From: Nitrosovibrio tenuis
GTDB lineage: Bacteria > Pseudomonadota > Gammaproteobacteria > Burkholderiales > Nitrosomonadaceae
DNA length: 64,000 nt
NCBI RefSeq assembly: GCF_900109785.1
Contig: NZ_FOBH01000009.1
Coordinates: 1-64,000, forward strand
Direction of reading: 5' to 3'
In this document: piece after piece, positions 28,417 to 37,983 of the stretch
Layout: the number at the start of each line of letters is the position of its first letter
How positions within the stretch are numbered: position 1 is the stretch's first letter
The notes under the pieces: model-generated
Seen by the model: the letters and a program-made list of their open reading frames with translations, nothing else
Told to the model about the DNA's origin: nothing
Databases searched by the model: none
Made by a program: the position numbers and the translations under genes

Positions 28417-29946
28417 ATGCTCGCATACTCCACTCTCGCAGCCGTAGACCTCGGTTCCAACAGTTTTCGTTTGCAAGTAGCGCGGGTAGTGGGCAAGCAA
28501 ATTTATCCGCTGGACAGTTTACGGGAAATGGTTCGGCTTGCCGCCGGCCTTACCGCTGACCAGAGGCTGGATGAGGAATCTCAAGCGCGCGCCCTGGATT
28601 GTCTAAGGCGTTTCGGTGAACGTCTGCGGGGGTTTCCACCCCATGCCGTACGCGCGGTCGGCACCAATTCACTCAGAGTGGCAAAAAACGCAGCGAGCTT
28701 TTTAAAAAAGGCAGAGGCCGCTATCGGATTTCCCATTGAAGTTATTGCCGGGCACGAGGAAGCACGGCTTATCTACCTGGGCGTCGCTCATAGTCTTCGT
28801 CCATCGAACGATAACCGCCTTGTAGTGGATATCGGCGGCGGCTCCACCGAGTTTATCATTGGTAACCGGCTAAAACCAATCAAACTTGAAAGTCTTTACA
28901 TGGGCTGTGTCAGCTATAGCCGACTTTTTTTTCCGGACGGGAAAATCACCCGAGGAACGATGAGGCGAGCCGAACTGGCTGCGCGCAACGAAATGCAGGC
29001 CATCGCCACGGACTTTTCCGCAGCACACTGGCAGGATGCTTTTGGCTCATCCGGCACGGCGCGGGCGCTGGGAGATATTATAACGTTGAACAAGCTCGGC
29101 AATGCGGGCAATGACGGCGACATTACGCTGGAAGGGTTGGAAAACTTTCGCGATTATTTGCTTAAGGCTGGCGATATTAAAAAACTGGAAATTGCCGGGC
29201 TGCCTGCCGATCGGGCGCCTGTTATCCCCGGTGGCTTCGCTATCATGTCCGCTGCATTTTCTGAACTGGGCATTCGTAGGATGTCTCAAGCCATGGGAGC
29301 ATTGCGCCAAGGCGTACTCTACGATTTGCTGGGACGCTTCCATAAGCACGACATGCGCGAAATAACGGTCAGGCAATTTATGCAACGTTACCGGGTCGAT
29401 TCCGCCCAAGCCGGACGGGTGGAATCGCTGGCCTTATTGCTGGGGAAACAATTGCTGACGCACGTGGCTAACGACGCAGAGGAACCGTTGCGTATTCTCT
29501 CGTGGTCAGCGCGACTGCATGAAGTCGGGATTTCAGTAGCCCATTCAGGCTATCACAAGCATTCAGCATACATACTTGCTAACGCTGACATGCCCGGTTT
29601 TTCCAGAAGGGAACAGGAACGCTTGAGCGCCCTTACGCTGGCCCATAGGGGCGCTGTAATTAAAGCGCGAGATCGTATTACCGACCCGATGGATTTTGCT
29701 TTGCTCTTTGCACTGCGCCTGGCCGCGTTGTTCCACCGCTGCCGCAGCGATATTCAATTACCGCAATTGGAGGTGCATTGGAATAATTCGGACTTTACAC
29801 TGCTCATCGAGCCAGGATGGTTGGAGCGCAATCCTTTGACTGATACAGCACTGTCTACGGAAATCGAACAATGGGCCGCTCTTGATTTCAATCTCCGTGT
29901 GAAACATGATAGGGAAGGGATCAATCCTCCCGATAAAACATCCTGA
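28417..29946 (+). CDS. ppx: Exopolyphosphatase / pppGpp phosphohydrolase
   Basis: 509 residues. The N-terminal ASKHA-fold Ppx/GppA domain (1-310) has AAVDLGSNSFRLQVAR, the P-loop-like VDIGGGSTEFIIG and VPGG-like PVIPGGFAIMSA. A C-terminal HD-type helical domain (about 320-490) contains SWSARLHEVGISVAHSGYHK. It degrades polyphosphate from the ends and/or converts pppGpp to ppGpp. Position after phoU supports a phosphate-storage role. Confidence 0.95.
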   Translation: MLAYSTLAAVDLGSNSFRLQVARVVGKQIYPLDSLREMVRLAAGLTADQRLDEESQARALDCLRRFGERLRGFPPHAVRAVGTNSLRVAKNAASFLKKAEAAIGFPIEVIAGHEEARLIYLGVAHSLRPSNDNRLVVDIGGGSTEFIIGNRLKPIKLESLYMGCVSYSRLFFPDGKITRGTMRRAELAARNEMQAIATDFSAAHWQDAFGSSGTARALGDIITLNKLGNAGNDGDITLEGLENFRDYLLKAGDIKKLEIAGLPADRAPVIPGGFAIMSAAFSELGIRRMSQAMGALRQGVLYDLLGRFHKHDMREITVRQFMQRYRVDSAQAGRVESLALLLGKQLLTHVANDAEEPLRILSWSARLHEVGISVAHSGYHKHSAYILANADMPGFSRREQERLSALTLAHRGAVIKARDRITDPMDFALLFALRLAALFHRCRSDIQLPQLEVHWNNSDFTLLIEPGWLERNPLTDTALSTEIEQWAALDFNLRVKHDREGINPPDKTS

Positions 29947-30015
29947 AGCGCAACCAGCGCTGAGTTCCCCTTAGTTCCCTTAGCCCCCTTAGCTCCTAAA
30001 CCCTTCTATCAATTC

Positions 30016-31086
30016 ATGGCTCGCCATTCAAAAAAAAGATCTGCCAAAGCAGGATTGCCACCGGGCACGCTGGTCCATATAGGGGAGAAAAAGACTGCCG
30101 CATCTCATGTTATGTTGGTGGAGTATGACGAGAACGGCGCGCGTGAATCCCAGGTAGCTACCGCCGAACTCGCCGATAAGATCAAGCTTGCACGAGGGAC
30201 GATCTGGGTCAACCTCAATGGCCTGGGCGATATCGGGATAATGGAGCAAATCGGGGCCTGCTTTAACCTTCACCCTCTGGTGCTCGAAGATATCTTCAAC
30301 ACCGAGCAGCGCTCAAAGCTTGAGGATTACGGCGATTATCTTTACGTAGTACTGAAAACCTTCGTCTATGAAAAGGATGGCCCGGAAGAACGATTAAGTT
30401 CGGATCAGATTAGTCTCGTAATAGGAAAAAACTTTGTGCTTTCGTTTCTCGAAACGAATGGCTTTCAGTTCGAGGCGGTGCGTGAACGCTTGCGCTCAGG
30501 CAAAGGCCAGATCCTGAAATTGGGCGCGGATTTTCTGATGTATAGCTTGATTGATGCAATTGTGGACAGCTATTTCGTCATTCTTGAGCGACTCGATGAA
30601 AAAACCGAGGCACTGGAAACAGAGCTGATATCGAATCCTTTGCCCCGGACTCTGCATGCCATTTATCGCCTGAAACGAGAAAATGTTTTTCTTCGCAGGT
30701 CGCTATGGCCGCTGCGCGAAGTGATCAATTCGCTGCAGCGCGGGGATTCGCCACTGATGACCAGCAATACGTTGCTCTATCTGCGGGATGTCTATGACCA
30801 CACGATTCACATTATCGAATCGGTTGAGTCATTGCGCGATCTGACCTCGGGCATGCTCGATATCTACATATCCAGCATCAGTTATCGCATCAGTGCGGTA
30901 ATGAAGGTCCTTACCGTCATTACCACGATATTTATGCCGCTCACCCTGATTGCCGGCATCTATGGGATGAACTTCAAGCATCTGCCTGGGCTCGACTGGG
31001 ACTGGGGTTTCTTTACGGTCCTCGGAATAATGGCTGCCATCAGCGTAGGCATGCTCGCATTATTTCGACGGAAAAAATGGCTATAG
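30016..31086 (+). CDS. corA: Magnesium/cobalt transporter CorA
   Basis: 356 residues. A large N-terminal cytoplasmic domain precedes two C-terminal membrane segments (about 297-318 and 330-350). The signature YGMNFKHLPG between them is the GMN selectivity filter of CorA channels. It forms a pentamer importing Mg2+. The RBS is weak and the preceding spacer consists of a degenerate CCCTTAG repeat. Confidence 0.94.
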   Translation: MARHSKKRSAKAGLPPGTLVHIGEKKTAASHVMLVEYDENGARESQVATAELADKIKLARGTIWVNLNGLGDIGIMEQIGACFNLHPLVLEDIFNTEQRSKLEDYGDYLYVVLKTFVYEKDGPEERLSSDQISLVIGKNFVLSFLETNGFQFEAVRERLRSGKGQILKLGADFLMYSLIDAIVDSYFVILERLDEKTEALETELISNPLPRTLHAIYRLKRENVFLRRSLWPLREVINSLQRGDSPLMTSNTLLYLRDVYDHTIHIIESVESLRDLTSGMLDIYISSISYRISAVMKVLTVITTIFMPLTLIAGIYGMNFKHLPGLDWDWGFFTVLGIMAAISVGMLALFRRKKWL

Positions 31087-31123
31087 CATATGGCTATGAA
31101 CGGAAAGAACCGCGAAACCGCGT

Positions 31124-31915
31124 CTAAAACTCGAACACCTGCCCGCGCCTCAGCTTTTCGGGCCGGAACTCTCCAGCTGCCGTCTGAATTTCTGCCATGG
31201 TTGCATCTTCATTGCCAGGCTCCATATGCGTTACAAGCAAACGAACCGGCTTGTTGAGCTTTCTCAACCCTTGTGCCAGTAATTGAGGACGCATATGACC
31301 CGAAAACTCGGCACCCGTAATATTATGATTGAGAAAGGTCGCCTCTATCATCAAATAGCGGAGGTTGTTTATCGCGTTCAAAGATTCCCAGAAAGGCTCA
31401 TGGTAAGTGGTATCACCGCTGAATACAAAACTTGCATTGCCACTATCGAATTGATAGGCCACTGCAGGTACGGCGTGGCGCACGGGCAAAGGCGTAATCC
31501 TCCTCCCTGACAACTCTACCGGATAGCCTACTTCAACAGGATGAAACCTCACGTAAGGCTTGTCGAGCGAGGGCAAGGCCGTATAGTCCGGCCAAAGTTT
31601 GAAATTGAATACATTCTGCTTGAGTGTAGCAATGGTCTCAGGCAGGGCATAAACGTCAAGTGATGTATCCCGGCGTGGCCCGACCGCATCTGCCAGCATC
31701 GGCAGCAGGGCGGTGTGATCGAGATGGGAATGGGTGAGAAAGACCGTATGAATCCCGAGCATTTGGCTCAACGTCAGATCTCCTGCTCCAGTACCTGCAT
31801 CGATCAGAATGTCGTCATCCAGCATCAGGCACGTGGTCCTCAAATCTGCTGCAATGCCGCCGCTGCATCCGAGTACGGTTAAGTGAATAATGTGCCCTCC
31901 TGGTCGTGTCCTCAA
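31124..31915 (-). CDS. MBL-fold hydrolase, class II cyclic-nucleotide phosphodiesterase-like
   Basis: 263 residues. The metallo-beta-lactamase metal motif THSHLDHTA, later SGDTTYHEP and a C-terminal THMEPGN are present. Length, the opening LTVLGCSGGIAADLRTTCLM and the layout resemble class II 3',5'-cyclic-nucleotide phosphodiesterases (yeast PDE1, Vibrio CpdP type) rather than RNase Z. It probably hydrolyses cAMP or a related cyclic ester; substrate not provable from sequence. Faces corA tail to tail. Confidence 0.75.
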   Translation of the reverse strand: MRTRPGGHIIHLTVLGCSGGIAADLRTTCLMLDDDILIDAGTGAGDLTLSQMLGIHTVFLTHSHLDHTALLPMLADAVGPRRDTSLDVYALPETIATLKQNVFNFKLWPDYTALPSLDKPYVRFHPVEVGYPVELSGRRITPLPVRHAVPAVAYQFDSGNASFVFSGDTTYHEPFWESLNAINNLRYLMIEATFLNHNITGAEFSGHMRPQLLAQGLRKLNKPVRLLVTHMEPGNEDATMAEIQTAAGEFRPEKLRRGQVFEF

Positions 31916-32207
31916 AACTCTTACAGGATTATTGCACGTCCTGGCAATGAAATGGAAACGGAACGGATACCCAGGATCGATTCGCTCTTCCCTCGAAATT
32001 CCCTCAAGATCTTCCGCTCGTACAACGCGCGCCTGAACACGCTCTGGGGGGAGACTTGCTCAGGTATTACCACATCCCTACAACTTAAATCCGGCGTTGG
32101 ACGCTTAGCCACCAAAAGGTTGAAAGGTGAAAATCATGATTTCCCGAAATTTCGATGCCTGCCTGCCTCCTAATCCTAAGCGATCAACTATCGGATTTAG
32201 GTTCAAC
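31916..32207. other. Intergenic, nothing recognised
   Basis: About 290 bases between the phosphodiesterase-like gene and the glycosyltransferase. Short frames here show no motif. Confidence 0.5.
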
Positions 32208-33260
32208 TTAGGTCGAGGTAATCGAAGCGGTGCAGCTCTGCGCTGCTGGAGCCCAATCCCACGATAGAACTTTGATTCCGCGAACACGCGCCCAGGATTG
32301 GATCAAGGCACGTAACAACCGGGGAACGTCCGGCAACATCCATATTTCAGAGATGCGCTTTTCCTCGCGCCAGCTTCGTAGCATGAGCCTGATTATTGCC
32401 TCGAGACCCATGGCGTAGCTGCGCATCTGCAAGCAAAGGAGTAATCGCGCCGGTTCTGGGGTAAGCCAATGAATATAGCCCCCTTCGCGAAACACGTAAT
32501 CGAGCGCATCGAGAAGACTTGAAGGAAAATGCGTCAAGGGGCAGTTGCCCGATAACAGAAGCACGTTAAGTGATGCGTTAGGGTAGCGCGAGAGATAGAG
32601 GTTGCGGTTGTGCCTGACCAGCTGCATGTAAGACTGGCCGCGGCCAAATGATCCACCGCCCTTATGCTGGATGTGCACGTCGGGATGCACGCCAAGCTGC
32701 CAACCGCGCAGGTTAAGCCGGCGACCCAGATCCGTGTCTTCATAATAGCCACGGCCGAATGCGGCGTCGAAGCCGCCGATCTCCAGAAAAATGCCGCGCC
32801 GCATCAGGAAGGCGTGCCCTCGAAGACGGTGTGTACGAATGTAACCCCCGGGCTTGCGTACATATCGGTCCAGGTTATCCCTGGCATAATCGTTTCCGCT
32901 GGGAATAACGAGAGCCAGCTTCGGGTCAGCCACAAGCGCCTCGTACAACCGTGGGAGGATATCCTCAGTTATCACGGTATCGGAATTGAGCACCAGTACA
33001 TAGGATGCGTCGGAGCGGCTGATAGCCTCGTTTACCGATGCACCGAAGCCCTGATTCTTCGGTGCATGGTAAATACGGAGATCCCCGTACGGCAGGTTAT
33101 CGAGCATTTCACGTGTCTCGGCCCCGGATGCATCGTCCTGGATATAAATATGTCGTATGGATGGGCTGAGGCACCTTACTACAGATTCGATGCAGCGGCG
33201 AGTCAGCGCCGGCGCATTGTAAACCGGGATCACTACATCGATCGATGGCATGGCTGACAT
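32208..33260 (-). CDS. Family 2 glycosyltransferase
   Basis: 350 residues. GT-A fold with the opening IDVVIPVYNAPALTRRCIES, the nucleotide-binding IQDDAS (residues 40-45), NSD metal motif at 92-94 and FLRRG/ED-like GGFDAAFGRGYYEDTDLGRR. Similar to rhamnosyltransferase-type GT2 enzymes that extend surface polysaccharides from dTDP-sugars; donor and acceptor unknown. It is the first gene of the surface-glycan region and stands alone on the minus strand. Confidence 0.88.
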   Translation of the reverse strand: MSAMPSIDVVIPVYNAPALTRRCIESVVRCLSPSIRHIYIQDDASGAETREMLDNLPYGDLRIYHAPKNQGFGASVNEAISRSDASYVLVLNSDTVITEDILPRLYEALVADPKLALVIPSGNDYARDNLDRYVRKPGGYIRTHRLRGHAFLMRRGIFLEIGGFDAAFGRGYYEDTDLGRRLNLRGWQLGVHPDVHIQHKGGGSFGRGQSYMQLVRHNRNLYLSRYPNASLNVLLLSGNCPLTHFPSSLLDALDYVFREGGYIHWLTPEPARLLLCLQMRSYAMGLEAIIRLMLRSWREEKRISEIWMLPDVPRLLRALIQSWARVRGIKVLSWDWAPAAQSCTASITST

Positions 33261-33709
33261 AAAGGCTCAGTAGGGTGCTTGAAAATAGCCGGAGTAATAG
33301 ATAATAGGGTAGGTCGTTATACTGGCAGAGAAAGAAAAGGGTTCTCTTTACTGATCTTTTACCTTCTATTTTCTGGCATGTATAGCGGGAGTGGCCGCTG
33401 GTACTTTCTCCACTTTCACTTGATAAAGATTCAGGTCTGTTCCTGGTTAGGAAAATTTCCTTATTGTACACCGGGGCATATTCATTGAATAGCACAGCCC
33501 GCTTTCCTCATTCCTCGTTATCCGATCTATACAGCGCCCTGAAATCTGCTTTAAGCTCTCGCAGAGCGGCATCTCTAGTGGTAGGATAGCGACCCTGGAA
33601 GATGACTATGAGGGATACCCGCCTCAAGCTTATGAGTACTGTCGACAAGATGAGAGCGATTATATCAATCATCCGGACAGTACCGGCTAACTAGGTTAAC
33701 AATGAAACA
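33261..33709. other. Intergenic, nothing recognised
   Basis: 449 bases without a recognisable gene separate the divergent glycosyltransferase and the KdsB-like operon. Promoters for both are expected here, but no consensus element is convincing. Confidence 0.5.
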
Positions 33710-34477
33710 ATGAAAACAATTGCTGTGATACCGGCACGCATGGGTTCATCACGCTTTCCCGGAAAGCCGGTGGCGAAGTTGCTGGGTCGCGCCATGCTGG
33801 AACATGTTTACAAGCGCGTTGCCCTGAGCCATGCCGTGGACGCGACCTACATTGCTACTTGTGATGAGGAAATACGGGATGTCGCGCGGGATTTTGGCGC
33901 CCCAGTGATCATGACGGCTGATACCCATGAGCGCGCCAGTGATCGGGTTGCCGAGGCTGTGGCCGATATGGATGCTGAGCTCGTTGTGATGGTTCAGGGT
34001 GACGAACCAATGACCCGGCCCGAGATGATTGATGCAGCGGTAGAGCCATTCCGGCACGATCCCCAGCTGGGCTGCGTCAATCTGGTGCGATGCATCGATA
34101 ATAAAGCCGATTTCTACGATGTCAATACAATCAAGGTCGTGATGAATCAGAAGGGTGACGCACTTTACATGTCACGCCAACCGATACCGACCGCGCCCCC
34201 CGCCGCTCAACCCGCTCATTCAAATTTCTCCCATACCCTTGCTTATAAGCAAGTCTGTATCATCCCGTTCCGGCATAAAACCCTGCTTGACTTCGCCCGA
34301 TTACCGCCTACTCCATTGGAACAATTGGAGTCCGTCGATATGTTGCGATTACTGGAGCATGGTTATCGGGTGAAAATGGTGAGAACCAAGTTCAATACGC
34401 AAGCAGTGGATACCCCGGCTGATCTGGAGCGTGTAGCCCGGTTGATGGAGTCCGATCCGCTACTGGCCTCGTATTGA
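33710..34477 (+). CDS. KdsB-like CMP-ulosonate cytidylyltransferase (variant)
   Basis: 255 residues of the CMP-KDO synthetase fold: VIPARMGSSRFPGKPVAKLL, VQGDEP, and YDVNTIKVVM. The usual H-x-S-G-T-D-R loop reads HERASDR, and the sequence around NLVRCIDNKADFYDVN differs from housekeeping KdsB, so it may activate another 3-deoxy-ulosonic acid. It leads a five-gene set (aldolase, dehydrogenase, epimerase, HAD phosphatase) with overlapping starts. A separate standard kdsB elsewhere in the genome would support a specialised role. Confidence 0.8.
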   Translation: MKTIAVIPARMGSSRFPGKPVAKLLGRAMLEHVYKRVALSHAVDATYIATCDEEIRDVARDFGAPVIMTADTHERASDRVAEAVADMDAELVVMVQGDEPMTRPEMIDAAVEPFRHDPQLGCVNLVRCIDNKADFYDVNTIKVVMNQKGDALYMSRQPIPTAPPAAQPAHSNFSHTLAYKQVCIIPFRHKTLLDFARLPPTPLEQLESVDMLRLLEHGYRVKMVRTKFNTQAVDTPADLERVARLMESDPLLASY

Positions 34478-34512
34478 GCAGATGCTTCGCAGGCTCCTTC
34501 AGACTGCTTTCT

Positions 34513-35274
34513 ATGCAATTAAAATCAAAACTGGCCCGAAACGTATTGACCATAGGGTCATGGATTACACTGGGGCATCCCTCGATCGCCGAGATCATGG
34601 CTGCCGCCGGGTTTGACTGGCTCGTGCTGGATACCGAGCATAGCGTCCTGGAACTCAGCGATGTGCAAATGCTGATTCAGGTGCTCGATTCCCAACGATG
34701 CCCGGCAATCGTGCGATTGACCTCGAATGACCCGGATCAGGTCAAGCGTGTCATGGATGCCGGCGCAACGGGCATAATGGTGCCCATGGTCAAAACCGCC
34801 GCGGATGCCAAAGCTGCGGTAGAAGCCGTGTATTATCCGCCCAGGGGCCAGCGGGGAGTTGGTCTGGCGCGTGCTCAAGGCTATGGCGCCCATTTTCAAC
34901 AATATCGGCTCTGGCTGGAGGATAATGCCGTCGTGGTAGCAATGATAGAGCATATCGATGCCGTCAATGCCATTGATTCCATTCTTTCCGTTCCTGGTAT
35001 CGATGCGTATATTATCGGCCCCTACGATTTATCCGGTTCCATGGGACGCCCTGGCGAGCTCGATTATCCGGAAGTTCAAACTGCAATAGAAAAGGTGCTG
35101 GAGGCTGGGCGCCGCCTGGGCAAGCCAGGTGGTATCCATGTGGTTGAACCGGATCCGGACCAACTGCGGCGCAACATCAAGGCAGGCTTCAGCTTTCTTG
35201 GCTATGGGCTCGATATCCGTATCCTTGATACGCTGTGCCGCAGCCATATGCAAGACATTCGGGCAACGGTATGA
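34513..35274 (+). CDS. HpcH/HpaI family class II aldolase
   Basis: 253 residues from the ATG at 34513 (MQLKSKLARNVLTIGSW); a longer frame begins at 34474 inside the preceding gene. Family motifs include FDWLVLDTEHS, GATGIMVPMVKTAADA, YYPPRGQRGVG and IGPYDLSGSMGRPG. These enzymes perform reversible, divalent-metal-dependent aldol addition of pyruvate to aldehydes, giving 2-keto-3-deoxy acids. Beside a CMP-ulosonate synthetase, a synthetic role in making a deoxy-ulosonic acid is attractive. Its last four bases overlap the next gene (ATGA). Confidence 0.88.
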   Translation: MQLKSKLARNVLTIGSWITLGHPSIAEIMAAAGFDWLVLDTEHSVLELSDVQMLIQVLDSQRCPAIVRLTSNDPDQVKRVMDAGATGIMVPMVKTAADAKAAVEAVYYPPRGQRGVGLARAQGYGAHFQQYRLWLEDNAVVVAMIEHIDAVNAIDSILSVPGIDAYIIGPYDLSGSMGRPGELDYPEVQTAIEKVLEAGRRLGKPGGIHVVEPDPDQLRRNIKAGFSFLGYGLDIRILDTLCRSHMQDIRATV

Positions 35275-36224
35275 GCAAACTCGTCATTTCCACTTCATCG
35301 TTTGATGTGAACAATAACCGTCCTCTTCAGCACTTGATAAAAGAGGGGATTTATATTGTCCAAAACAGCTATGGGCGAAAACTTACGGAAACTGAAACGG
35401 CCGCATTGTTGGGTAGCGATACCGTCGGAATGATTGCAGGCATAGAGCCTCTGACAGAACATGTTCTGGCATCCGCCAAAGAACTGAAAGTAGTATCCCG
35501 TTGCGGAAGTGGGCTGGATAATGTGGATCTCGCCGCGGCAAAGCGTTATGGGATCACGGTTCTCAACACGCCGGAGGCCCCAGCTCAGGCAGTGGCTGAA
35601 CTCACCCTGGGTTTGATATTGACCGCGCTAAGGCAGATATGCCAGACTGACCGACTGCTCCGCGAGGGACAATGGCCACGAACTCAGGGCCGGCTACTCG
35701 CCGCCCAGCAGGTCGGCATCATCGGTCTGGGGCGTGTCGGTCGACGCGTTGCTCACTTGTGCCAGGCTTTTGGCGCCGAGGTTGTGGCACACGATTCTTA
35801 TGTTGAGCAGTCGCCTCAAGGCGTAAAACTGGTTTCGTTGGAGGAACTTCTGGTTAAGGCGGATATCGTAAGCCTGCACCTGACCTATGATGCCCACACT
35901 CACCATTTGCTGAATAAGGAAGCTTTCGCACGTATGAAACGGGGGGCTGTCGTGATCAATACTGCCCGAGGGGGCCTCATCGACGAAACCTCCCTGGCGG
36001 AGGCCCTGCTCTCGGGACAGTTGGATGCTGCCGCGCTTGATGTTTTCGAGCAGGAGCCGTACCGCGGACCATTGCTCCAATGTGACAAGGCAATCCTCAC
36101 CTCGCATGTCGGCTCGCTCGCGAAGGAAGCCCGTCAGCGCATGGAGCTTGAAGCTGCGGAGAATCTGCTTCAGGGTTTGATTAAAGCGGGCGTGGTGACG
36201 GACGAGCACGCAACGAATGTCTAG
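35271..36224 (+). CDS. D-isomer-specific 2-hydroxyacid dehydrogenase
   Basis: 317 residues from the ATG at 35271, overlapping the aldolase stop by four bases. Rossmann motif GIIGLGRVGRRVAHL (about residues 145-159), catalytic Arg in NTARGGLIDE, Glu in VFEQEPYRG and His in LTSHVGS. The family includes phosphoglycerate and other NAD-linked 2-hydroxyacid dehydrogenases. In this operon it may reduce or oxidise a keto-acid intermediate. The exact substrate is not readable. Confidence 0.88.
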   Translation: MSKLVISTSSFDVNNNRPLQHLIKEGIYIVQNSYGRKLTETETAALLGSDTVGMIAGIEPLTEHVLASAKELKVVSRCGSGLDNVDLAAAKRYGITVLNTPEAPAQAVAELTLGLILTALRQICQTDRLLREGQWPRTQGRLLAAQQVGIIGLGRVGRRVAHLCQAFGAEVVAHDSYVEQSPQGVKLVSLEELLVKADIVSLHLTYDAHTHHLLNKEAFARMKRGAVVINTARGGLIDETSLAEALLSGQLDAAALDVFEQEPYRGPLLQCDKAILTSHVGSLAKEARQRMELEAAENLLQGLIKAGVVTDEHATNV

Positions 36225-37146
36225 CGAAACCGCCATAGTGTACGGCGCCAGTGGGTTCCTTGGAAGCCACGTGGCCGATGCATTATCCACCGCAGGCTAT
36301 CGCGTGCGCCTGTTTGATCGCCGCCCTTCGCCCTATCGACGCTACGATCAGGAAATGATCATTGGCGATATCATGAACCTCGATCAGGTCGCAGAAGCGG
36401 CTAACGGAGCCAATGTTGTCTACAATTTCGCCGCCATCGCGGATATTGATGAAGCCCACGACAAACCGCTGCCTACCGCCGCCATCAATGTGCTGGGCAA
36501 TATGCACGTGCTGGAAGCCGCCCGTCTGGCAGGAGCGCGCCGCTTCGTCTTTGCCAGCACGATTTATGTCTACTCTGAGTCGGGCTCCTTTTACCGTGCA
36601 AGCAAACAGGCTGCGGAGCGGTTTATCGAGACTTATCACGAGCGTTATGGACTGGATTACAGCATTTTGCGCTACGGGTCCTTATATGGCAGACGCGCTG
36701 ATGCGCGTAATGGCATCTACCGGATGTTATATGAAGCCGTAGCACGGCATTCGATCACTTATCACGGCACCGGTGAAGCAATCCGGGAGTATATACATGT
36801 TGAAGACGCCGCACGCATGAGCGTCCAGGTGTTGGCGCCCGAATTTGCCAACCGCCATTTGATTCTTACTGGCCAGGAGCGCCTGCGTATTAAGGATGTG
36901 ATGACGATGATTTCGGAAATCATGCCCTGGAAAGTTGACCTGCATTTTGATCAAGCTAATGCGGTGCATCATTATGCGGTAACGCCCTATGCGTTCCAGC
37001 CCCGCATCGGACACAAGCTGGTGCTTAATGAGCACGTCGATCTGGGGCAGGGGCTGCTGGATTGCCTGCGGGACATCCATCAAACCATGCATCATTCCAG
37101 TGAAGATGATGAAGCAACACCTTTGGCATCGGATAACAAGGCATGA
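36217..37146 (+). CDS. NAD-dependent sugar-nucleotide epimerase/dehydratase
   Basis: 309 residues, extended SDR. NAD site YGASGFLGSHVADAL, catalytic Ser-Thr region FASTIYVYSESG and Y-x3-K in FYRASKQAAERF. It overlaps the dehydrogenase by 8 bases and the HAD gene by 4. The relationship is to UDP-glucose 4-epimerase-like enzymes; it should modify the sugar nucleotide or a precursor in the same pathway as its neighbours. Confidence 0.88.
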   Translation: MSSETAIVYGASGFLGSHVADALSTAGYRVRLFDRRPSPYRRYDQEMIIGDIMNLDQVAEAANGANVVYNFAAIADIDEAHDKPLPTAAINVLGNMHVLEAARLAGARRFVFASTIYVYSESGSFYRASKQAAERFIETYHERYGLDYSILRYGSLYGRRADARNGIYRMLYEAVARHSITYHGTGEAIREYIHVEDAARMSVQVLAPEFANRHLILTGQERLRIKDVMTMISEIMPWKVDLHFDQANAVHHYAVTPYAFQPRIGHKLVLNEHVDLGQGLLDCLRDIHQTMHHSSEDDEATPLASDNKA

Positions 37147-37784
37147 AAACCGCTGGGTGGGAAGCCATCATTTTCGATTTCGATGGAGTGGTGGTTGAGT
37201 CGGGGGATATCAAGACGCAAGCTTTTGTCAATCTCTATCAGGATCATGGCGACGCAATCATGGCTGCGGTAGCACAGTATCACTGCTTGAACGGGGGCAT
37301 GTCGCGCTACCACAAATTCCGCTATTTTCAGCAAAATCTGCTGAAAAAACCGCCCTTGACGCGGCATGAAGAACAACTCCTGGACCAGCGTTTCTCGGAA
37401 CTGGTAGTCGAAGCCGTCATTGCCAGCGAAGCGGTGCCGGGCGCAGCCGAGTTGATCCGTAAAGAAGCCATGAGGATACCTTTGTTTATCGCATCCGGTA
37501 CGCCGGAAGCCGAGCTGAATACCATCGTTGAACGCCGTGGCCTCGCATCCTATTTCACTGCTGTACGCGGTTCACCCACGCCTAAACAGATGCTGGTCGC
37601 GGATATTCTGACGACCCATGCCCTGGTGCCGGACCGCGTCCTGATGATTGGCGACGCGTTGGCTGATTACCAAAGTGCACAGCTTAACAAAATCGCATTT
37701 CTGGGACGTGTTCGTCCTGGGGATGAGAACCCGTTTCCGGCAGACGTAAGCGTATTGCCCGATCTGAGCCCTTTACTCGCTTGA
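37143..37784 (+). CDS. HAD-superfamily phosphatase (phosphoglycolate phosphatase-like)
   Basis: 213 residues. HAD motif I is IIFDFDGVVVESGD, motif II IASGTPE, motif III with K in TPKQ, and motif IV MIGDALADYQSA. The cap domain is the small helical C1 type. Start overlaps the epimerase stop (ATGA). In the operon it could remove phosphate from the aldolase product before CMP activation, as KdsC and NeuP-type phosphatases do. Confidence 0.86.
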   Translation: MKTAGWEAIIFDFDGVVVESGDIKTQAFVNLYQDHGDAIMAAVAQYHCLNGGMSRYHKFRYFQQNLLKKPPLTRHEEQLLDQRFSELVVEAVIASEAVPGAAELIRKEAMRIPLFIASGTPEAELNTIVERRGLASYFTAVRGSPTPKQMLVADILTTHALVPDRVLMIGDALADYQSAQLNKIAFLGRVRPGDENPFPADVSVLPDLSPLLA

Positions 37785-37983
37785 GTACATCAAACTGCAG
37801 TTGTTTTAACCGTTATACAGCCAGGCAATCCCATGAGTCGAACCAAGCTGCCGCGTTGAGCATTGAAATAAAACAGTGACAGCAGTACAACAATTTTAAT
37901 GCCGGGATATAAGGGAAACGCTGAGAATGCGCTAAAGGTAGGACCGAGCGTAAATTTCGATTACTTTTTATAGATCACGAGAC

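Noticed and set aside
27550-28500. 316-codon minus-strand open frame opposite phoU
   Set aside because: Antisense shadow of a well conserved phoU gene; no motif or start signal.
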